Positions 7,179 to 13,054 of a stretch of 13,054 bases of DNA are shown in pieces. Made by a program: the position numbers and the translations under genes. Numbering within the stretch: position 1 is the first letter of the stretch; every line of letters begins with the position of its first letter. The notes under the pieces are model-generated. The model worked only from the letters and a program-made list of their open reading frames with translations. It ran no database searches and was not told where the DNA came from. The DNA comes from Prevotella sp. (GTDB taxonomy: Bacteria; Bacteroidota; Bacteroidia; Bacteroidales; Bacteroidaceae). The stretch covers positions 1 through 13,054 of the forward strand of contig JAJQAR010000237.1 of the NCBI GenBank assembly GCA_021203705.1. Direction: 5' to 3'.

Positions 7179-7805
7179 ATGGAAAACACAAAAAACATCA
7201 TCATTAATGTCGGAAGACAACTCGGAAGCGGTGGCAGGGTGATAGCCAAACAGCTTGCCGAAGACCTCGGCTGCGAGTTTTACGACAAGGAACTTCTCAA
7301 CCTCGCAGCAAAAGAGAGCGGGTTCAGTGAGAAAATTTTCGAGGAGAACGACGAGAATACCAGTTTTTTCAAGTCGCTTTTCCACATGAACACACCTTAC
7401 GCTTCAGGGCATTATTTCTACAGCAACAAACTGTCACAGGAGAGCCTGTTCCAGTTCCAGAGCGATGCCATCCGCAAGGCTGCCGAAAACCACTCATGTG
7501 TGTTCGTGGGCCGTTGTGCCGACTATGTGCTACGTGATTTCGATAACAGGGTTGACATTTTCATCACGGCAAGTCTTGAAAATAGAATTAAACGTATAAG
7601 AAAGATACATTCCTGCTCCGATGAGGAGGCTGAAAAGATGATAGAGCATGGCGAGAGTATCCGCTCATCTTATTACAACTACTACACGGGCAAGACATGG
7701 GGCGACGGCAAGTCGTATGATATGTGCATAAACTCCGGTATCTTGGGCATTGATGGTACGGTTGACTTCATCAAGGAGTTTGTGAGAAGAAAATTCGCCC
7801 TCTGA
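7179..7805 (+). CDS. Cytidylate kinase-like family protein
   Basis: This 208 aa P-loop protein belongs to the cytidylate kinase-like group (Cytidylate_kin2-type), not to canonical Cmk. The N-terminal loop reads GRQLGSGGR (12-20): the Lys-Ser/Thr of a Walker A motif is replaced by Gly-Arg, as is characteristic of this group. It is followed by AKQLAEDLGCEFYDKELL, where the YDKEL segment is typical. Later features are CVFVGRCADYVL, an Arg-rich lid (ENRIKRIRKIH) and the C-terminal YYTGKTWGDGKSYDMCI. No substrate has been firmly established for the group, so nucleotide kinase activity should not be assumed. The start lies 2 bases after the MATE stop, indicating a shared transcript. No signal peptide or membrane segment is present. 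Confidence 0.88.
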   Translation: MENTKNIIINVGRQLGSGGRVIAKQLAEDLGCEFYDKELLNLAAKESGFSEKIFEENDENTSFFKSLFHMNTPYASGHYFYSNKLSQESLFQFQSDAIRKAAENHSCVFVGRCADYVLRDFDNRVDIFITASLENRIKRIRKIHSCSDEEAEKMIEHGESIRSSYYNYYTGKTWGDGKSYDMCINSGILGIDGTVDFIKEFVRRKFAL

Positions 7806-7836
7806 TCTTTCCTGATATGAGAAACGCTACGACGGA

Positions 7837-8352
7837 ATGAAACGGATAGGAATTATCAGTGACACCCACGCCTACTGGGACGACAGATACCTGAAATATT
7901 TTGAGCCTTGCGACGAGATTTGGCACGCTGGTGACATCGGCTCGCTTGAGGTGGCGCAACGCCTTGCGGAATACCGCACATTCAGGGCTGTCTATGGCAA
8001 CTGCGATGGCGGTGACCTGCGACGTATTTTTAGCGAGATACTGCGCTGGAAATGCGAGGATGCCGATGTGTTGATGAAACATATCGGCGGCTATCCCGGT
8101 AACTACGATTACAGCATCCGCAACTCTATCTTCGCCACTCCACCCCAACTGTTCATTAGCGGGCATTCACATATTCTCAAAGTGAAATATGATAAAACGC
8201 TCAACCTTCTGCATATCAATCCGGGAGCGGCAGGACTGCAAGGCTGGCATAAGGACAGGACGATAGTACGCCTGACCATTGACGGCAGGGAGTTCAAGGA
8301 TCTTGAGGTGGTAACTCTTGCAGACCCACGCAAGGGGGATACTCACTTCTAA
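7837..8352 (+). CDS. YfcE/MJ0936-family metallophosphoesterase
   Basis: This is a 171 aa calcineurin-like phosphoesterase of the small YfcE/MJ0936 type. Metal- and phosphate-binding motifs are complete: SDTH (Asp 9, His 11), HAGDIG (Asp 33), YGNCD (Asn 55), KHIGGYPG (His 82) and SGHSH (His 110, His 112), followed by the family's NPGAAG. It would bind two divalent metals and hydrolyse a phosphodiester; family members act on model phosphodiesters and the natural substrate is generally unknown. It begins 31 bases after the cytidylate-kinase-like gene and is probably the last gene of the plus-strand block that starts at nadK or at the MATE gene, because an 88-base AT-rich gap follows. No terminator hairpin was found in that gap. 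Confidence 0.93.
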   Translation: MKRIGIISDTHAYWDDRYLKYFEPCDEIWHAGDIGSLEVAQRLAEYRTFRAVYGNCDGGDLRRIFSEILRWKCEDADVLMKHIGGYPGNYDYSIRNSIFATPPQLFISGHSHILKVKYDKTLNLLHINPGAAGLQGWHKDRTIVRLTIDGREFKDLEVVTLADPRKGDTHF

Positions 8353-8361
8353 ACGTGAATG

Positions 8362-8391
8362 TTTGTTTCATTCCTTTCTACAATAACATTA
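8362..8391 (+). promoter_or_regulatory. Possible promoter upstream of rfbB
   Basis: The 88-base gap before rfbB has a TTTG (8362-8365), followed after 18 bases by TAACATTA (8384-8391), a partial match to the Bacteroidota -7 consensus TAnnTTTG. The rest of the gap is very AT-rich and has no G/C-rich hairpin. The position would give a leader of roughly 40 bases. The match is imperfect, so this is only a candidate. Confidence 0.25.
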
Positions 8392-8440
8392 CATTATTCT
8401 ACGTTATTTAATATAATAACTATAACAAACGACATAGAAT

Positions 8441-9589
8441 ATGAAAACATACCTCGTTACAGGAGCCGCCGGCTTTATAGGCGCGAACTTTATAAAGTAT
8501 CTTCTTTACAAGAAATACAAGGATGAGAACATCAAAATTATAGTGCTCGACCTGCTCACTTACGCCGGCAACTACGGTACTATAAAAAATGATATCGACA
8601 ACAAGAGGTGCGTATTCGTGCATGGCGACATCCGTGACCGTGAGTTGGCAGACAGCATTTTTGCCGAAAACGACATCGACTATGTGGTGAACTTCGCCGC
8701 AGAGAGCCATGTTGACCGCAGCATAGAGAACCCGCAACTGTTCTTGCAGACAAACATTCTCGGAACACAAAACCTTTTGGATGCCGCACGCAAAGCTTGG
8801 GTGACTGGCAAGGATGAGGTGGGCTACCCTGTCTGGAAAACTGGCAAGCGTTTTCATCAGGTAAGCACTGATGAGGTGTATGGCTCTCTTGGTGCTGATG
8901 GCTTTTTCACTGAAAAGACACCGCTCTGCCCTCACAGTCCTTACAGCGCATCCAAGACCAGTGCTGATATGATCGTAATGGCTTACCGTGACACATACCA
9001 CATGCCTGTGTCCATAACACGCTGCTCAAACAACTACGGTCCGTATCATTTCCCTGAAAAACTTATTCCTCTGATTATCAACAATATCTTGGAGGGCAAG
9101 AAACTGCCTGTTTACGGCAAGGGTGAGAATGTGCGCGACTGGCTGTATGTGGAGGACCACTGCAAGGCTATCGACCTTGTTGTACGTGAGGGCAAGGATG
9201 GTGAGGTTTACAATGTAGGTGGGCACAACGAGATGACTAATATCAACATCGTAAAACTCACTATCAAGACTATCCACGATATGATGGAGACTGACGTGAA
9301 CCTGCGGAAAGTATTAAAAAAACAGGTCAAGGATGCACAAGGCAATATCGCAATCGACTGGATTAACGAGGACTTGATAACTTTCGTTACCGATCGCCTT
9401 GGTCATGACCAACGCTATGCCATAGACCCTACGAAGATTAAGAATGAGCTTGGCTGGTATCCTGAGACAAAATTTGCTGACGGTATAGTAAAGACTATCC
9501 GTTGGAATCTTGAGAACCAGGATTGGATCAGTGAGGTTACGAGTGGTGACTACCAAAAATATTACGAACAGATGTACGCAAACCGGTAA
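8441..9589 (+). CDS. rfbB: dTDP-glucose 4,6-dehydratase
   Basis: RfbB/RmlB converts dTDP-glucose to dTDP-4-keto-6-deoxyglucose with tightly bound NAD+, the branch-point step for deoxysugars. This 382 aa extended short-chain dehydrogenase has GAAGFIG (8-14) for NAD binding, GDIRD (62-66), [12 protein letters not shown] (84-95), the catalytic Thr-Asp-Glu in STDEVYG (143-145), YxxxK at Tyr 168/Lys 172, and [15 protein letters not shown] with RDWLYVEDH for substrate. It is longer than the roughly 350-360 aa enterobacterial enzymes because of an insertion around 120-137 and another in the C-terminal half, as I recall from Bacteroidales homologues. The next gene, purT, starts 5 bases after its stop. 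The usual partner rfbA is not in the window, so dTDP-glucose must be supplied from elsewhere. Confidence 0.97.
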   Translation: MKTYLVTGAAGFIGANFIKYLLYKKYKDENIKIIVLDLLTYAGNYGTIKNDIDNKRCVFVHGDIRDRELADSIFAENDIDYVVNFAAESHVDRSIENPQLFLQTNILGTQNLLDAARKAWVTGKDEVGYPVWKTGKRFHQVSTDEVYGSLGADGFFTEKTPLCPHSPYSASKTSADMIVMAYRDTYHMPVSITRCSNNYGPYHFPEKLIPLIINNILEGKKLPVYGKGENVRDWLYVEDHCKAIDLVVREGKDGEVYNVGGHNEMTNINIVKLTIKTIHDMMETDVNLRKVLKKQVKDAQGNIAIDWINEDLITFVTDRLGHDQRYAIDPTKIKNELGWYPETKFADGIVKTIRWNLENQDWISEVTSGDYQKYYEQMYANR

Positions 9590-9594
9590 AAGAA

Positions 9595-10755
9595 ATGAAA
9601 AAGATATTATTATTAGGCTCAGGAGAATTGGGCAAAGAGTTTGTTATCGCCGCAAAACGTGCGGGACAGTATGTTGTTGCCTGCGACCGTTACCCAAATG
9701 CCCCAGCAATGCAGGTTGCCGATGAGTGTGAGGTGTTCAGTATGCTTGATGGCGATGCCCTCGACAAGGCTGTCGCAAAGCACCACCCTGACATTATCGT
9801 ACCGGAAATTGAGGCTATCCGCACGGAGCGTCTTTTCGACTACGAGAAACAAGGCATTCAGGTTACGCCAAGTGCGCGAGCCGTGAACTTCACGATGAAC
9901 CGCAGGGCTATCCGTGACCTTGCAGCAAAGGAATTAGGACTGAAAACGGCAAAATATTACTATGCCAAGACACTCGATGAGCTGAAAGAGCACTCTAAAG
10001 AAATCGGTTTCCCATGCGTTATAAAACCACTCATGTCATCATCAGGGCACGGTCAGAGTATTGTAAAAGATGCTTCTGGCATTGAGGCTGCTTTTAATAT
10101 GGCAATGGAAGGCAGTCGTGGTGATGTCAAGGAAATGATAATTGAGGAGTTCATTCATTTCGACAGTGAATTTACATTGCTTACGGTAACGCAGAAAAAC
10201 GGTGAGACGCTGTTCTGCCCGCCTGTCGGTCATGTGCAGATTAGCGGTGACTACCGTGAGAGCTGGCAACCATACAAAATCAGCGAGAGCGACCTCAACG
10301 AGGCAAAGAGGATGGCAGGTGCCGTCACAAAAGCCCTTACCGGAGCCGGTATATGGGGCGTTGAGTTCTTCCTCAGCAAGGACAGGGGCGTTATCTTTTC
10401 GGAACTTTCTCCCCGTCCGCACGATACCGGTATGGTGACACTTGGTCATACCCTTAACCTCAACGAGTTTGAACTGCATTTCCGTGCCGTAATGGGACTG
10501 CCGATACCTGCCATTCACCTTGAGCATGCCGGTGCGAGTGCCGTTGTACTTGCAAAGGAGGAAGCTCACCACGAGCCTGAATATAATATGACCGATGTGC
10601 TTAGCGAGGACTATACCCGCCTCAGGATTTTCGGCAAGCAGGAGCAGCACGTCAACAGGCGCATGGGTGTCGTACTTTGCTATGGCGACTTGGATGCCGA
10701 TACCACGGCACTGCGAGACAAGGCAAAACGGTTGGCAAGCACTGTGATTAAATAG
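9595..10755 (+). CDS. purT: Formate-dependent phosphoribosylglycinamide formyltransferase (PurT)
   Basis: PurT uses formate and ATP to formylate 5'-phosphoribosylglycinamide, the folate-independent version of the third purine step. The 386 aa ATP-grasp protein aligns by eye with E. coli PurT throughout: [10 protein letters not shown] (6-15), [22 protein letters not shown] (69-75), [12 protein letters not shown], the ATP-binding Lys 144 in [12 protein letters not shown], and [15 protein letters not shown] carrying the metal-binding Glu. One difference stands out: the glycine-rich ATP loop is SSSGHGQ, with His 152 where E. coli has Lys (SSSGKGQ). The gene sits 5 bases after rfbB and 36 bases before the sugar ketoisomerase gene, an unexpected place for purine synthesis. 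Sequence identity with canonical PurT is high enough that the standard function remains the best call. Confidence 0.95.
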   Translation: MKKILLLGSGELGKEFVIAAKRAGQYVVACDRYPNAPAMQVADECEVFSMLDGDALDKAVAKHHPDIIVPEIEAIRTERLFDYEKQGIQVTPSARAVNFTMNRRAIRDLAAKELGLKTAKYYYAKTLDELKEHSKEIGFPCVIKPLMSSSGHGQSIVKDASGIEAAFNMAMEGSRGDVKEMIIEEFIHFDSEFTLLTVTQKNGETLFCPPVGHVQISGDYRESWQPYKISESDLNEAKRMAGAVTKALTGAGIWGVEFFLSKDRGVIFSELSPRPHDTGMVTLGHTLNLNEFELHFRAVMGLPIPAIHLEHAGASAVVLAKEEAHHEPEYNMTDVLSEDYTRLRIFGKQEQHVNRRMGVVLCYGDLDADTTALRDKAKRLASTVIK

Positions 10756-10791
10756 GAACTGGAATTTATATAAAAACCGTCATTAAGGAGT

Positions 10792-11193
10792 ATGAAAAAA
10801 ATAATAGACTTACCGAAAATAGTTGACTACCGCGGCAATCTCACCGTGGCAGAGAGCATCACACACGTACCGTTTAATATCAAACGGGTGTATTGGGTTT
10901 ATGATGTTCCTGGCGGTGAAAGCAGAGGTGGTCATGCCCACAAGAATTGTGTTACATTGATTATTGCGGTCAGTGGCAGTTTTACGGTAACTCTTGATGA
11001 CGGAACCAACAAGCATACCTACCTCTTAAACCATCCCTATCAAGGCCTGATAGTTGAAACTGGCATTTGGAGAACTCTCGATGACTTTTCTTCTGGTGCA
11101 GTATGCCTTGTTCTTGCGTCAGAGAATTATGATGAAAATGACTACATAAGAGAATATGACGAGTTCTTAGAATACGTGAAATGTTCGAAATAA
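10792..11193 (+). CDS. dTDP-4-keto-6-deoxyglucose 3,4-ketoisomerase (FdtA/QdtA family)
   Basis: This is a 133 aa single-domain cupin of the sugar 3,4-ketoisomerase family (FdtA, QdtA, TylM3-like, WxcM C-terminal domain). It would move the keto group of the RfbB product from C4 to C3. The active-site signature is RGGHAHK (Arg 45, His 48, His 50), preceded by FNIKRVYWVYDVPGG and followed by SGSFTVTLDDG and the family-typical tail ASENYDENDYIREYDEFLEYV. Whether the product has the galacto (FdtA) or gluco (QdtA) configuration is not settled by what I can see. A TAAGGAG lies almost against the ATG (10784-10790) and is too close to work as a normal ribosome site. The end overlaps the next gene by 13 bases. 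Confidence 0.92.
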   Translation: MKKIIDLPKIVDYRGNLTVAESITHVPFNIKRVYWVYDVPGGESRGGHAHKNCVTLIIAVSGSFTVTLDDGTNKHTYLLNHPYQGLIVETGIWRTLDDFSSGAVCLVLASENYDENDYIREYDEFLEYVKCSK

Positions 11194-12119
11194 GGCGATA
11201 TTCTGAAGATTATAAGGAGACATGGAATGAGTTTGTAAGACATTCTAAGAATGGTACGTTTCTTTTTGACCGAAACTATATGGATTACCATTCCGACAGG
11301 TTTTGCGACTGTTCTCTCTTGTTTTATACCGATAATACTTTGCGTGCGCTCTTGCCAGCAAATATTGATGGCGATACCCTTTACTCCCACCAAGGACTAA
11401 CATACGGAGGACTGCTATCACACGACAATATCTCTGCTGCAGAAACAGTTACATTGTTTCATGAGCTGAACGATTATCTGCGCACTAATGGCATAAAGAA
11501 AGTGCAATACAAGTGCATTCCTTGGATCTATCACAAGCACCCTGCAGAGGAGGATTTATATGCCATTTTCCGTGAATGCAATGCTAAATTGATTGCCAGG
11601 GACATATCATCGACGATAATAATGAGCAATAAAATCAAGTGGCACAGAGACAGGAAATACGGAATAAACAAGACTGCCAACAACGGCATAACTATTGAGC
11701 GCAGCGATGACTTCCACAAGTTCTGGGATGTCCTGAATAATAACCTGTCAAACAAATATGGGGTGAGACCAGTTCACACCATAGATGAGATAGAACTTCT
11801 GAAATCACGTTTCCCCGACAACATTATATTATATGTGGCACGTAAGGACGATGTGGTGTATGGCGGAACGGTACTTTATATAACCGACAATGTGGTGCAT
11901 GCGCAATACATTTCCGCAAGTCCTGAGGGGAAACACCTACGGGTGATTGACGCTATCTACAACGTTATCCTCAACCGTGACTTCACCGACTATCAGTATT
12001 TTGATTTCGGCAAGTCAACGGAGGAGCACGGCAATTACCTCAACGAGAGTTTGATATACCAGAAAGAAGGTTTTGGCGGGCGCGGTGTATGCTATGATAC
12101 TTACGAATGGGAACTATGA
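11181..12119 (+). CDS. FemAB/GNAT-like acyltransferase
   Basis: This 312 aa protein resembles the FemAB-like GNAT acyltransferases (Acetyltransf_6 type) found in Bacteroidales polysaccharide loci. It appears to have two GNAT-like halves. The N-terminal half holds [17 protein letters not shown] and LTYGGLL, and the C-terminal half has [24 protein letters not shown] and the family-type ending DFGKSTEE (275-282), [16 protein letters not shown] (287-302). Because it lies between the 3,4-ketoisomerase and the aminotransferase, it most likely acylates the 3-amino group of the nucleotide sugar or a related glycan amine. The donor (acyl-CoA, acyl carrier or aminoacyl-tRNA) is unknown. The start overlaps the ketoisomerase end by 13 bases, and its TGA stop overlaps the next ATG as ATGA, so the three genes are tightly coupled. 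Hand counts give about 41% G+C across 11221-11700, lower than purT. Confidence 0.8.
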   Translation: MFEIRRYSEDYKETWNEFVRHSKNGTFLFDRNYMDYHSDRFCDCSLLFYTDNTLRALLPANIDGDTLYSHQGLTYGGLLSHDNISAAETVTLFHELNDYLRTNGIKKVQYKCIPWIYHKHPAEEDLYAIFRECNAKLIARDISSTIIMSNKIKWHRDRKYGINKTANNGITIERSDDFHKFWDVLNNNLSNKYGVRPVHTIDEIELLKSRFPDNIILYVARKDDVVYGGTVLYITDNVVHAQYISASPEGKHLRVIDAIYNVILNRDFTDYQYFDFGKSTEEHGNYLNESLIYQKEGFGGRGVCYDTYEWEL

Positions 12120-13054
12120 TTAAATACTTAGACCTACAGAAAGTTACGGCATGTCATGGCGAGGAGATAAACTCCGCCATTAGGCGTGTCGTTGACGGTG
12201 GCTGGTATCTGTTGGGCGAGGAGAACAGGCGTTTTGAGGAGGAATATGCCAAATACATCGGTACAAAGCATTGTGTAAGCTGTGGCAACGGACTTGATTC
12301 GCTTACTCTTATCCTTCGTGCATATATCGAAATGGGTGTGCTTAAAGAGGGCGATGAGGTAATCGTACCTGCAAACACATACATCGCAACAATCCTTGCA
12401 ATTACTGAAAACAACCTTGTCCCAGTACTTGTAGAGCCACGCATAGACACGTTTCAGATTGATGACAACCGTATCGAAGATGCCATAACAGAAAAGACAA
12501 AGGCAATAATGCTCGTGCACCTGTACGGCCGTTGTGCATATACCGACCATATCGGAGAGCTATGCAAAAAATACGGCCTAAAACTATTTGAGGACAACGC
12601 ACAGGCTCATGGCTGCTCGTACAACGGAAGGCATACCGGCTCATTGGGCGATGCCGCAGGACACAGTTTTTATCCTGGCAAAAACCTCGGTGCTCTCGGT
12701 GATGCCGGTGCCGTAACCACTGACGATGCTGAATTGGCAGAAAAAATAAGGGCCATAGCCAACTATGGGTCAAGTCGCAAATACGTGTTTGATTACATCG
12801 GGCGTAACAGCCGTATGGACGAGATTCAGGCTGCTGTTCTCCGCACAAAACTGCCATATCTCGATGCCGACAATGCCAAGCGAAAAACCCTTGCCATACG
12901 TTATATCCAAAATATCCACAACCCGAAGTTGCGACTTCCAAGTCTTGAGTATTGCGAGAACAGTGTTCATCACATCTTCCCAATATTATGCGAGAGCCTA
13001 GACGAATTGCAGCAATATCTCACAATCAATGGCGTACAGACACTTATCCACTAC
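12116..13054 (+). CDS. DegT/DnrJ/EryC1 sugar 3-aminotransferase, FdtB/QdtB-like (partial, 3' end missing)
   Basis: The open frame starts with ATG overlapping the previous stop (ATGA, 12116-12119) and runs 313 codons to the window edge without a stop. About 50-60 residues are missing compared with the family's usual 365-375 aa. It is a PLP-dependent aminotransferase of the DegT family: MIKYLDLQ start, [57 protein letters not shown] with Asp 160 for the PLP ring nitrogen, and [17 protein letters not shown] with the Schiff-base Lys 189, then [14 protein letters not shown]. Downstream of a 3,4-ketoisomerase, the expected reaction is glutamate-dependent amination of dTDP-3-keto-6-deoxyhexose at C3, giving dTDP-Fuc3N or dTDP-Qui3N. 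The usual motif reads EDAAQAHG; the Asn at 161 is a mild variant. Confidence 0.93.
   Translation, partial: MIKYLDLQKVTACHGEEINSAIRRVVDGGWYLLGEENRRFEEEYAKYIGTKHCVSCGNGLDSLTLILRAYIEMGVLKEGDEVIVPANTYIATILAITENNLVPVLVEPRIDTFQIDDNRIEDAITEKTKAIMLVHLYGRCAYTDHIGELCKKYGLKLFEDNAQAHGCSYNGRHTGSLGDAAGHSFYPGKNLGALGDAGAVTTDDAELAEKIRAIANYGSSRKYVFDYIGRNSRMDEIQAAVLRTKLPYLDADNAKRKTLAIRYIQNIHNPKLRLPSLEYCENSVHHIFPILCESLDELQQYLTINGVQTLIHY

Noticed and set aside
7179..7805. Canonical cytidylate kinase (cmk)
   Set aside because: The P-loop lacks the Lys-Ser/Thr of Walker A and the sequence after it fits the cytidylate-kinase-like group instead.
8353..8440. Terminator for the metallophosphoesterase unit
   Set aside because: The gap is AT-rich with no stable inverted repeat followed by a T tract.
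10756..12119. Horizontal-transfer boundary at the start of the ketoisomerase gene
   Set aside because: Hand counts show G+C dropping from about 57% in one purT stretch (10201-10380) to 43% (10801-11160) and 41% (11221-11700), but purT itself varies widely between lines and no repeat, tRNA or mobility gene marks a junction.
12134..12983. Several long minus-strand open frames under the aminotransferase
   Set aside because: They lie opposite a gene with intact DegT motifs throughout and show no family features of their own.
1..13054. A defence, phage, CRISPR or secretion-type novel system
   Set aside because: All genes fall into recognisable housekeeping, transport or sugar-nucleotide families; no nuclease/toxin pairs, repeats arrays, integrases or reverse transcriptases were seen on either strand.

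Overview
The window reads as an ordinary chromosomal stretch from a member of the Bacteroidota, most likely a Bacteroidales/Prevotellaceae-type bacterium. The evidence is promoter-like elements matching the Bacteroidota -7 consensus (TAnnTTTG) between pdxJ and nadK, a near absence of usable Shine-Dalgarno sequences before start codons, AT-rich short leaders, and protein sequences (RecG of 699 aa, RfbB of 382 aa with the long insertion before the catalytic STDEVYG motif) that look like Bacteroidales versions. Genus cannot be fixed from the sequence alone. Coding density is very high, and no gene-free stretch exceeds about 210 bases. I saw no RNA genes, insertion sequences, CRISPR arrays, phage genes or attachment sites.

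Left block (22-4154, minus strand, read right to left): pdxJ, a DJ-1/PfpI-family gene, ispD and recG, with gaps of 51, 3 and 35 bases, probably one transcription unit. It combines vitamin B6 synthesis, a glyoxalase/chaperone-like cysteine protein, isoprenoid precursor synthesis and replication-fork repair. A 210-base divergent region (4155-4364) separates it from nadK. This region holds two copies of a 15-mer in opposite orientation, each containing a perfect TAnnTTTG box. The two predicted promoters face each other, so the pdxJ and nadK leaders would overlap.

Middle block (4365-8352, plus strand): nadK overlaps an exported thioredoxin-fold protein gene by ATGA. After 50 bases comes a MATE-family efflux transporter, then a cytidylate-kinase-like protein with an altered P-loop 2 bases later, and then a YfcE/MJ0936-type metallophosphoesterase. 

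Right block (8441-13054, plus strand): rfbB, purT, a FdtA/QdtA-type sugar 3,4-ketoisomerase, a FemAB/GNAT-like acyltransferase and a DegT/FdtB-type aminotransferase that runs off the window. Apart from purT, these genes form a coherent route from dTDP-glucose through dTDP-4-keto-6-deoxyglucose and a 3-keto isomer to a dTDP-3-amino-3,6-dideoxyhexose, probably N-acylated, for a surface polysaccharide or glycoprotein glycan. rfbA, glycosyltransferases and export genes are not in the window and presumably lie beyond its right edge or elsewhere.

I found no convincing undescribed system. The points most worth a second look are the face-to-face promoters, the FemAB-like protein standing where a sugar N-acetyltransferase would be expected, purT embedded in the sugar operon and carrying a Lys-to-His change in its ATP loop, and the apparent lack of exbB/exbD/tonB between pdxJ and the DJ-1 gene.
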